Position numbers and translations under genes: made by a program. From Candidatus Hodarchaeota archaeon (GTDB taxonomy: Archaea > Asgardarchaeota > Heimdallarchaeia > Hodarchaeales > YT1-039), in the NCBI GenBank assembly GCA_016840025.1, contig JAEOTF010000041.1, forward strand, positions 1 to 64,000: a stretch of 64,000 nucleotides of DNA, in the 5' to 3' direction. Under the pieces are notes generated by a model. It did no database searches. It was not told the DNA's origin and saw only the letters and a program-made list of their open reading frames with translations. This document shows, one piece after another, positions 18,241 through 26,812 of this stretch (position 1 is its first letter; every line of letters begins with the position of its first letter).

Positions 18241-18295
18241 GCCTATCTAGTAAAATTGTTCACAATTAGTGTTAAATTTAAACATAACATTAACA
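18241..18295 (-). promoter_or_regulatory. Upstream element shared by both giant genes (copy A)
   Basis: About 55 bases lying 57 bases before the start codon of the 3025-aa gene align with 26395-26448 in front of the 2602-aa paralogue. Both read GCCT/GGCT, then CTAGTAA, a diverged middle, and an exact TAACATTAACA at the distal end. Conservation in an otherwise diverged intergenic region suggests a promoter or operator duplicated with the gene. Confidence 0.5.
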
Positions 18296-18472
18296 AAGTT
18301 AAATGAAAGCAAACGGAGGAAAACTGAAAACAGTATTCTAACTGACTTTCATATTCGGATAGAATTCAAACATATTGATTGTAAGAATTTACAGTTTCTA
18401 AGTTTCAGGAAACGAATAAAGAAAAGGTTTTGGTAAAGGTAGATCTTCCCTATACTTTACTAAGTTACATTA

Positions 18473-21400
18473 TTAATATTCTATTTCAAAATCCTCAACA
18501 GACCCATAGATTTTTTCATAAGATAAAACTATAGCAGTAATTAATCTTCGAATTTTAACGACTTTTTCAGCTATTTCTTCTTTTTCCGATGGCTTTTCGT
18601 CCATGAGCACATGTATTTCGTGGACAATCTCAGAATAAGCCTCAAGGAATTGAGAGATTAGAGAATCATAGGGTTTATAAATTAGGATATTTAGCGTGAT
18701 ATTTTCTGCACCACCACGTGCCTCAGGACGTTCTAAACTAAAACCAAAGGCTATTGAAGCCATGATAACTTCTTGTGTCAGATTAAACTCAAAAATAGTG
18801 TTTCTTTCTGTCATGAAATCTTCAACAAATCGACCAGCGCTGAAAGATCTATCGGCCACTTCTAATAATTTGTCAAAATTGTCTTTAAGAATCTCTGGTT
18901 CCACAAAAATCGGAATAGGTCCATGATATTGGTCAAAAGCGGAGACAACAATTCCCAAAGTATGGTCATTTTGTGTTCTTCTGATTTCTTCGGCGGTTAT
19001 TTCCTCAGCAGATTTTATGACTTTATCAATGTCTAGACCGATCAGTTCGGTTACTCGCCATTTTCTGATAGCCACCGCTGAAAAGATTATTACTAGGATA
19101 AAAGCAATGCTGCCAATTATTAGCATTATTTGAACGAGTTTGGGGTCTATTCCTGTCTGTAAATTGAAATTTGGGCGTCCTTCAGGCTCTAAACCTGGCT
19201 CATAGGCATTAGTGTCATAATTCCCTAGACTGTCTGCTACGAAGAGGTTGAAGAGGATTTCTACGTCTGATTCTGGATGAAATTCTACCGTTGCTTCCCA
19301 GTGGGTTGCATTGAGAGGGTACATGGTGGTGTTTTGCCATTTGATATCCATGCTGATATCTTGCATGACTATTGACGTATGGAATTTGTTTGAAGCGCGA
19401 TTACCATTATTATTAATGGTGAATGTCATTTCTTTCGCTTCTTCTTCTTTTATAGGTCTGAAATAGTAATAAAGCGTGACCTCTTCTATACCTGAACCCA
19501 ACTCCTCGATTTCCGCAATGAATGTAATGCTTGCTGGGTTTCTATCGTCATCCCAAAAGTAGGTTACACCATGGACCCTAGGTGGGGCATGGTCTCTCAC
19601 TGGCACATCAAAAATAGTTGTTGAAAAGATTTCTTCGCTGAAAGAACGTACAGTACTTGTTACAATGCTTATTACACTGATGTTTGAATTCAGGTATTCC
19701 AAAGGAAAAGTATAGTTCAGTACCCAATGACTCCCGTTCCACTGAGTCCAGAGGTTCTTTGAGAGAAAAGTAAATTCAACCCTAGTGATAGGATTACGGG
19801 GATCACTAGCCTCTATCCAAAGCTGATAATGACCTTCTTTATCGGGGAAAGCGGTGTAGCCAAAGTCAATAATAGTGGGACGACTTTCAATGGTCATATT
19901 AACAGAAAATAGTGGTATTCCTGTTATACTTCCATCAAAGGGGATAATTTCACAGCACCATATCTCACCAGGAAGAGTTTCATTGGCGGGAATAGATTTA
20001 CACCCATCAAAACGATCAGCATAAGTTCCATTCACAAACCATCGGATGAATGAGGAGTTATCATCTCCATCCACATCGAAATAATCATATAAAATCTGAA
20101 CATCTTCGTCATCAACAAAAAACTCGGTATAATTGTGGTTAATGAAATCGATATTTGTAGCTACAGGAGCTTTATTGATGATTACAACTGTTTGTGACGT
20201 TGTATTCTGAGACCAATCTTCACCGTCAAACAACTGGACTACACAGTACCAACTGTGGTCTTTTGAAATTTGAGAAGAAAAAAGTGTAGTTTGGTTGTCG
20301 CAATCTATTTGATGTTCTCCATCCATGAACCACATGATACTATAATCTATTAACCCATCCCTTAAGTCTTGATCAAAGTATGACCAACTTATAATAAGAT
20401 CCGAATCTGCAAAGTTAGTACTTTCATTGTTATTAATTAAGACTTGGGAGATACTAATTGGGGTGTTTTTGATTTTAACAGTTTCTGATGGATATTCTAA
20501 GCTATAACTATAGTCATCAAATACTCTGATTATCACCCACCATAACTCATCTTTAGAGGTATATGCAGCATCAACTTCAGTCACATTTGATAACTCATCT
20601 ACCAAAACACCATTACAGTACCATTGGATTATCCAGTGGGTCACATTTTGAGAGTCTCCATCTGGATCATTGTAAGTCCAATTCAAAACCAATACATCAT
20701 TAGTAAAGGGGGTGAAGGGAGTGATGTGAACATTACTGGCAGTAGGGGGCGCATTTATTATTGTTAATAGGGAGCTTGTATAGTTGATCCCATAGTCTTG
20801 TCCATCATAGGGGGAGATTACTACATAAATTTCGTCATTTTTCACTAAAAGCCCGAATAGATGAGAAAGAACGGTTTGATTCCTCGCTGCTTGGATTTCT
20901 GTATCATTATTGAAGAACCAACGAATTATGGTCATGCTCTTGTCTTCGGGATCAGAATCATGATCAAAGTAATCATAAGAGAACGTTATATCATCCTTTT
21001 GTGTTGGATAAGTATTTATCCAAGAGAACTCCATAACTGTTGACCTAGAGTTATCAATTACAATCGGAGTGGAATTAACCCATGCCCCAAATGCTCCATA
21101 TCGGTCGCAAGGTCGGACGCTCACCATCCATTTATCATCCTTATGAAGATAGTAGGAATTTACAAATGAGGATGTCAGATCTTCTTCTAGCTCCCACCTA
21201 TCATTAATGAAACTATACTTATACCAGCGATATTGGGATCCAGTAATTTCACCAATGTTGGCGTACAGGATATCCTCATTACTCTCTATTGCAATATCAT
21301 ATACTGATTCACTTTCTCCCGCGTCAATATCTGTAACTAATGCTGAATAATTTACAAAAATTGGGTAAATTGCCGAATAACTCAACGGATCATCGGGGTG

Positions 21401-24400
21401 ATCAGCTAACACTTCAGGGATTCCTAAGTCGGTATTAATCTGGGGAGCTGTATCTCCTACCTGAATTAGTACATTAGAACCAGACAGAGTGGAAGAATCG
21501 ATAAACATTCCACTATCGGTACCATCATTTGGTGTTATGATTACCCATATTAAGTCACCCGCAGTAAATTCCGAACTAAATAAAGTTGTAGAATTTTCAT
21601 CACTCGGTTGAAATCCCCCAAGGTGGATTATCTTCCATATAATTATTGAAAAATCTGAATCATTATCAGGGTCATAAAAGTCATATAGTAGTGTGATGTT
21701 TTCATTTGTTGTTTCACCACCACTTAGGCTAATATTGCTAATCTTTGGTTCCGAATTTTGAATTATCGTTACAGAATATTGCCACGTTGTTGACCAATCT
21801 TCCCCATCAAAAACTATTACCTCGAATCTCCATTGCTCATTCTTCTTGGTAAAATTCGAAGGGAGTTCAGTGCGATTAGCCCAGTGTGAGATCTCCACAC
21901 TACCGCTTGTATCATTATACCACTTTATAAAGTAAGCAACCATCTGATCATTGTCAATATCAAAATACTCAAAATTGGCAATCAAGTTAGTGGTGGTGTC
22001 GGGAGTTACGGGGACTATCTGTAAATTGAATGATATAGGAGGAGTGTTTCCAATTGTTACGTTTGTGGTGGATCCTACTAGAGTGCCAAACTGCACCCCA
22101 TCTTTTGGTCTTACTTTGACATGCCATTCTTGACCTTTTGTTGTGGCATTAGCAGGAAGAATTCGATATCCGTCATATTTGCTCACATGAATACCGTTGC
22201 AGTACCAATAGTACATTGTGCCCGACTCTGTAGAAGATCCACCCTCGTCTGAATAAGTGTACGTCATATTCAGATAATTACCCGTAAGAGGGGAGCTAGG
22301 TGTGATTAAAATATTACTAACACTTGGTGGGTTGTTTGTAGCGGTACCAATGCTTACAGATGGAGAGTATTCCCAGTTGCTGTAATTTCTTCCATCATAT
22401 ACACGGATCGCATAGTACCAGACATCATATTCAGAAGTATACTTTTTATCGACTTCTCGTAGATCATTAAAAGTCTCATTTATTTCCCCATTTTTATACC
22501 AGCGAATTTCCGCTTGGGACTCATTTTCGGGGTCATCGTCATAATCAAAATAGGTATATTCTACTTTTAAATCTTTATTTTCGGGGACTGGCGAGTCTTC
22601 ATTAATATCAACTTCAGAAACCATAGGTAAAGTATTTCCAATCTTGACTTCAAGTGAGGTAAACCAGGAACTATAGTTTGTCCCATCCGATACTTGAATT
22701 TTGAAGAGCCAAATCTCATCTTTCCGAGTCTCTGTAGCTGGGATAGAGAATTGATTGATCAATAATGTTTGATTAACCCCATTCCGATACCATTCTATCC
22801 TTCGGTCTCCAATATTCTCGGGATTGTTGTCATGATCATCGTAAACATACTCACAGGTCAAAATGGACTCATTAGTTGGGTTATTTGGGGAGATTCCCAA
22901 ACTAATAATATCTGGTGGTGTATTTTGCACAGTAATGGTTGAAGACCATATTAGTTCCCCAAAAAATTCGCCATCATGTGGTTGGACGGAGACATTCCAT
23001 TGATCACCTGTGTTTAGAGCGAACGCTGGAATCTGTCCCCAATTATTATAGGTATTCTGCAAAACATTGTTTTTATACCATCTAATCTCCGTTTCAACAC
23101 TTTCACTGTCATTATCGGGATCAGAATAGTAATAACTCATAAATAGCCCTTCGTTACTATAAAGGGGATCAGGAAAGAGAATAAGATTGCTAACAGTTGG
23201 TGGATGATTCCTTTTGGGAACATATCCTTGATGTTTAGTTGATATAAAGATGTTGCCTGCTGTATCATTAACGGTAATCTCGAACCAGATAGTTCCTGAT
23301 TCCATCTCTAGAGTATCATTCATATATCCAGAAGCAGTAAGTCTCATCACAGCTGTAAGGTTATTCCGTGGTCCTCCTGCAGTTTCTGTCACATTCACAA
23401 TAACTGTATCTATCTCTCCCCAGACTTCGCTTACATTCGCCTTAAAGGTACCATAATCCCCCAACTCAGGATCATAAATCCAAACGTCAACCATTGGTGC
23501 AGTAACATCATATTCGAAGCTGTAGTCCTGTATACTTGAAGCTGTGGTGAGATTATAACCTATTGCATCAGAAGCATTTACAATTTGATAAACGTAATAA
23601 CTACCATAAATGATAGATGGTTGACAAATCCAAAGAGTGCCATTATTACTCATCGCATAATCGGTTTCATTTATCCTGATAAAAGCACTCGTCACACCCG
23701 CTAAATTATCTGTTATATTGGCCCAGAATTTTCCCGTTCCAGTGCCTTGGTCGTCGACTCCAAAATTATTGAGTGTGGGGGGAGTAAAATCATTATATGA
23801 TAATGGACCAACGGAATAAAAGCTATTTGGCTCCTTTTGATTTTCAAATTCAGTTTTTAACCACTCAGCTGACCTAAGTAAACTCGTTATTCTGGTTTCA
23901 TCTAATTTACCATCGAAGGGATTATCGCCATCAGATTCTGCGCCAAGAGTGAAGGCAATATTATTGACCGGAGTGTGAATATAATTAATACCATATCCTG
24001 AACTATATCCATTATCATCTATTCCATTAATATAAACAGCCCAGTTGTCAGCATTATTGAGATCTATTGTAAAAGCAAAATAATACCAGTCTGTTGGCAA
24101 TGTGGTAAAATCAGAAGTGGTTTGAATACGCCGTTCCTCACCATCATTATCTGCTACTTCAAAATAGAGATTACCATCCCCATTATAATTCAACCAAATA
24201 GAGTAACCTTCATCCAACGCAGACGTATCTGTTCTTTTGGCTAGGAGGGTGTGTCTATTGATGGTTGTATCCCAGTAGAACCACCCAGTAATAGTATATT
24301 GTTTATCTTCTTGCATATCCAGAATATCCGGGTCTCCCATCTCTATGTAATCATTACTACCATCAAAGTCCTGAGCTTTTGAGATTTGCCCCGTTATATC

Positions 24401-26281
24401 ATCGTTTCCATGTTGATTCCCATGATTTGCATTCTTAGTCGAATCTACGTGCGCATCGGTCATTGATCCTTCATCTGAAATAGATTCTTCTAGGTGCCAG
24501 ACTCCTGTATATTCTATCCATGTTTCCTCTCCTGAATCTCCATTTGAAACCGTGCTATTTCCAAAATACATGGTAATGTCTGTATTTATCGAAGATAAGA
24601 GCATTGGTACCTTTACCCAAGCAGTTAGATGAGCATGAGTTGAATTATAATTCCCTATGTAGTTTTCTATCTCATGATCTAGTTTTGTCCCTGAGGTGTC
24701 GGTGAAGATAATATCATCGCCATCAAGTTGGGCTTTTTCATGGAGATCGGTATCGTATAAATCAATAAGGACAGGGAAATTTGTAAGGTCAGTTTCAACT
24801 TTTTCGTGGTCAATAGTGATATTTTTCCTGTAATTAAGTGTTGGATATGGCCAACCATGTTCACTTTCATAATTTTCTTTAAATCCGAGTGAATAAAAGG
24901 CGCTTGCATTATTTTGATTTTGGTATTGAATTGAAATCCATTCAGATGAGCGTATAATGGAAGAAACACGCACTTCATCGATCTGTCCATTGAAATAACG
25001 TTCTGTATCCAATTGGCCACTATCTGCGTCTTTCCCACCAATGTTAAAATCAGCGTTAAATCCAAAATTTGGATTGCCTGTATCTGTTACTCCCATTGTA
25101 TCATCTACACCATTAATATAGATTTTACTATTGTTCCCATTAATTACGGCAGCGAAATGATACCATGTATTGGCACTCCAACTTGTCTGAGTAGTATATG
25201 TGTATCTCCAGTCATTAGGACCATTTTCAACCTTAAAACAGAGTGACCCGTCATCAGGGTGATCAGAGTTGTAATCTATACCAACTAAGACTACAGTAAA
25301 ATCATGCTCATCATCTATGTATTTTTCAAGAATTATTTGACTGGTACTTGATGAATTGTCGAAATTAGAACCGAGTTTGAACCAACCAGAAACAATACCT
25401 GAACTACTAAAGGCCAGTTCTGAGCTTTGTGGAATAGTAAGATAGTCATTAATTCCATCAAAATCTATGCATCCATCAATTAGCCCATTAACTTGATCAT
25501 TAGAGGTCATTGAACCCATAGAAGAGCCATCATTATCATTTAATGTGCTATCATAAATAGTTCCTGTTGGGTCATCATTTAAATGCCATACCGCAGCATA
25601 ATCGCTTCCCCAAACTGCTGTTGAATTCTCTTGAGGTTCAGCGAAAGGGTTTCCATAATAAATTGAGAGGGTTGTGTCATCTGTATTTGAAAGATTGGCT
25701 TTTACCCAAGCAACAAGATGTGCTTCAGTAGAAGAATAAAATCTATCAAAGAGTTCAATCTCATGAGCTAATTTCACACCAGATGCGTTGGTGAAAAAGA
25801 TGTCATTACCACTGGTGAGCGCTTGCTGGAGATCAATATCATATAGATCAATGAGCACAGGAAAATTAGTTAAATCTGCGCTCACTTGGGAGGCACTAAT
25901 TGTAATATTTTTCCGATATCTCCAGCGTGTATCCATCCAATTGGGACTAGAATAATCCGATTGACTTCTTGTACTCGGTAATTTTTGACTTCTAGTTTGC
26001 TCTGACTCCGGTCTAACTTCTGAGTTTTCACTTAATAGGATATTTCGATCTTTAGTATCATCATCCATTTTGTACGAAACTGCTTCATACTCAGCACTAT
26101 TTTTTTGTAAATTTTCTTCCCATTCATTCGATAATGTTGGATAGTTTATGGTTTTTTCTTCTAATGTTGGTCTTTGATCTCTCCCACCAGAATAAACGTT
26201 TGTATCGGCAACTGCAGCTCCATAATTAAGAAAAAAAATTACCAATGGGAGGTAAGTTAGCAGTTGCCTGATGTAAACCAT
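18473..26281 (-). CDS. Giant surface receptor/adhesin with two LamG-type heads, about 11 Ig-like repeats and a cytoplasmic longin-like tail
   Basis: A 2602-aa paralogue of the neighbouring giant. The signal peptide is nearly the same (MVYIRQLLTYLPLVIFFLNY). The head is different: two DUF2341 plus LamG-like (concanavalin-type) units, each opening WRYRKNITI or LNYRKNITI, containing DLTNFPVLIDLYD and AVWHL/GVWHL, and closing with DGKLDETR or NGQIDEVR type motifs. These folds commonly bind glycans or matrix. After the HYR-like domain come about 11 Ig/PKD-like repeats with the WYKNG...W...VYDG pattern, a juxtamembrane domain (PPRVHGVTYFWDDDRNP) and one TM segment (IMLIIGSIAFILVIIFSAVA). The cytoplasmic tail of about 197 aa (SAFDQYHGPIPIFVEP, RPEARGGAEN) is the best conserved part between the two giants, so intracellular function is under the strongest constraint. 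Confidence 0.75.
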   Translation of the reverse strand: MVYIRQLLTYLPLVIFFLNYGAAVADTNVYSGGRDQRPTLEEKTINYPTLSNEWEENLQKNSAEYEAVSYKMDDDTKDRNILLSENSEVRPESEQTRSQKLPSTRSQSDYSSPNWMDTRWRYRKNITISASQVSADLTNFPVLIDLYDIDLQQALTSGNDIFFTNASGVKLAHEIELFDRFYSSTEAHLVAWVKANLSNTDDTTLSIYYGNPFAEPQENSTAVWGSDYAAVWHLNDDPTGTIYDSTLNDNDGSSMGSMTSNDQVNGLIDGCIDFDGINDYLTIPQSSELAFSSSGIVSGWFKLGSNFDNSSSTSQIILEKYIDDEHDFTVVLVGIDYNSDHPDDGSLCFKVENGPNDWRYTYTTQTSWSANTWYHFAAVINGNNSKIYINGVDDTMGVTDTGNPNFGFNADFNIGGKDADSGQLDTERYFNGQIDEVRVSSIIRSSEWISIQYQNQNNASAFYSLGFKENYESEHGWPYPTLNYRKNITIDHEKVETDLTNFPVLIDLYDTDLHEKAQLDGDDIIFTDTSGTKLDHEIENYIGNYNSTHAHLTAWVKVPMLLSSINTDITMYFGNSTVSNGDSGEETWIEYTGVWHLEESISDEGSMTDAHVDSTKNANHGNQHGNDDITGQISKAQDFDGSNDYIEMGDPDILDMQEDKQYTITGWFYWDTTINRHTLLAKRTDTSALDEGYSIWLNYNGDGNLYFEVADNDGEERRIQTTSDFTTLPTDWYYFAFTIDLNNADNWAVYINGIDDNGYSSGYGINYIHTPVNNIAFTLGAESDGDNPFDGKLDETRITSLLRSAEWLKTEFENQKEPNSFYSVGPLSYNDFTPPTLNNFGVDDQGTGTGKFWANITDNLAGVTSAFIRINETDYAMSNNGTLWICQPSIIYGSYYVYQIVNASDAIGYNLTTASSIQDYSFEYDVTAPMVDVWIYDPELGDYGTFKANVSEVWGEIDTVIVNVTETAGGPRNNLTAVMRLTASGYMNDTLEMESGTIWFEITVNDTAGNIFISTKHQGYVPKRNHPPTVSNLILFPDPLYSNEGLFMSYYYSDPDNDSESVETEIRWYKNNVLQNTYNNWGQIPAFALNTGDQWNVSVQPHDGEFFGELIWSSTITVQNTPPDIISLGISPNNPTNESILTCEYVYDDHDNNPENIGDRRIEWYRNGVNQTLLINQFSIPATETRKDEIWLFKIQVSDGTNYSSWFTSLEVKIGNTLPMVSEVDINEDSPVPENKDLKVEYTYFDYDDDPENESQAEIRWYKNGEINETFNDLREVDKKYTSEYDVWYYAIRVYDGRNYSNWEYSPSVSIGTATNNPPSVSNILITPSSPLTGNYLNMTYTYSDEGGSSTESGTMYYWYCNGIHVSKYDGYRILPANATTKGQEWHVKVRPKDGVQFGTLVGSTTNVTIGNTPPISFNLQIVPVTPDTTTNLIANFEYFDIDNDQMVAYFIKWYNDTSGSVEISHWANRTELPSNFTKKNEQWRFEVIVFDGEDWSTTWQYSVTIIQNSEPKISNISLSGGETTNENITLLYDFYDPDNDSDFSIIIWKIIHLGGFQPSDENSTTLFSSEFTAGDLIWVIITPNDGTDSGMFIDSSTLSGSNVLIQVGDTAPQINTDLGIPEVLADHPDDPLSYSAIYPIFVNYSALVTDIDAGESESVYDIAIESNEDILYANIGEITGSQYRWYKYSFINDRWELEEDLTSSFVNSYYLHKDDKWMVSVRPCDRYGAFGAWVNSTPIVIDNSRSTVMEFSWINTYPTQKDDITFSYDYFDHDSDPEDKSMTIIRWFFNNDTEIQAARNQTVLSHLFGLLVKNDEIYVVISPYDGQDYGINYTSSLLTIINAPPTASNVHITPFTPFTNDVLVLNWTYNDPDGDSQNVTHWIIQWYCNGVLVDELSNVTEVDAAYTSKDELWWVIIRVFDDYSYSLEYPSETVKIKNTPISISQVLINNNESTNFADSDLIISWSYFDQDLRDGLIDYSIMWFMDGEHQIDCDNQTTLFSSQISKDHSWYCVVQLFDGEDWSQNTTSQTVVIINKAPVATNIDFINHNYTEFFVDDEDVQILYDYFDVDGDDNSSFIRWFVNGTYADRFDGCKSIPANETLPGEIWCCEIIPFDGSITGIPLFSVNMTIESRPTIIDFGYTAFPDKEGHYQLWIEASDPRNPITRVEFTFLSKNLWTQWNGSHWVLNYTFPLEYLNSNISVISIVTSTVRSFSEEIFSTTIFDVPVRDHAPPRVHGVTYFWDDDRNPASITFIAEIEELGSGIEEVTLYYYFRPIKEEEAKEMTFTINNNGNRASNKFHTSIVMQDISMDIKWQNTTMYPLNATHWEATVEFHPESDVEILFNLFVADSLGNYDTNAYEPGLEPEGRPNFNLQTGIDPKLVQIMLIIGSIAFILVIIFSAVAIRKWRVTELIGLDIDKVIKSAEEITAEEIRRTQNDHTLGIVVSAFDQYHGPIPIFVEPEILKDNFDKLLEVADRSFSAGRFVEDFMTERNTIFEFNLTQEVIMASIAFGFSLERPEARGGAENITLNILIYKPYDSLISQFLEAYSEIVHEIHVLMDEKPSEKEEIAEKVVKIRRLITAIVLSYEKIYGSVEDFEIEY

Positions 26282-26310
26282 GCTCTATCACTTTATGCCC
26301 CAAGAATCTA

Positions 26311-26390
26311 ATATAATGGGATATATTCCATTGTACTTTATATAACGAATTATATTCCAATGTACCCTATATAATGGATTATATTGAATT
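26311..26390. repeat. 29-bp AT-rich tandem repeat, 2.8 copies
   Basis: Units run 26311-26339, 26340-26368 and a partial 26369-26390. The first two agree at 22 of 29 positions, sharing ATATAA, ATATTCCA and TGTAC. Unit 1 contains a near palindrome, AATGGGATATATTCCATT. The array lies between the start of the 2602-aa giant and its conserved upstream element, and the paralogous gene lacks it. It may be an operator cluster or a spacer that changes promoter strength. Confidence 0.6.
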
Positions 26391-26394
26391 AAAA

Positions 26395-26448
26395 GGCTGA
26401 CTAGTAAGTTTGCTCGGATTGTGGTTTAATTCAAATCTAACATTAACA
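26395..26448 (-). promoter_or_regulatory. Upstream element shared by both giant genes (copy B)
   Basis: This aligns with 18241-18295, starting at GGCTGACTAGTAA and ending in an exact TAACATTAACA. It lies about 114 bases before the start of the 2602-aa gene, further away than copy A because the 29-bp repeat array is interposed. Confidence 0.5.
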
Positions 26449-26812
26449 GTGAGCAAAGGAAGTAAAGAGACTAAAAATATGAGGGCTGCTTCTTGAATAA
26501 TTCTCAAAGTTTTCCCTTGGCAATTCAAGGAAGCTGACTAAAAAAAACTGGTTTTGAAGTGAATGGAGTAAATAAGACCGGTAAGATCAGTTATTATGCT
26601 ACGACTGTTAGCTGGTCAGAAAGTGTTTTCTCTGTTAAGTTTTAAGGTCATATAGCCGACTTTTTCTCTCCCCTCTTCTTATCTTTCCTTTTAATAGCTA
26701 TTTTTCACCAAATTAGTTGGACTCAATCCTTTGAACAAACCTTAGGATTATTTGCATTGGTTTTTATTTTGCATTGATATTAATGAAATAAGCCAAGGGC
26801 TTTGAAGGATTT

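Larger units (their letters stand above)
26282..26812. other. 531-base divergent intergenic region
   Basis: It separates the 2602-aa giant (leftward) from the 509-aa longin-like gene (rightward). It holds the 29-bp repeat array and the shared upstream element near the left edge. The rest (about 26450-26812) is AT-rich with no coding signal, RNA gene or strong repeat that I can see, and must contain the promoter of the rightward gene. Confidence 0.6.

Noticed and set aside
9107..26281. Regular repeats that might suggest a CRISPR array
   Set aside because: The periodicity is of 90-100 codons in coding sequence (Ig-like domains), and no short identical repeats with unique spacers occur anywhere in the window.
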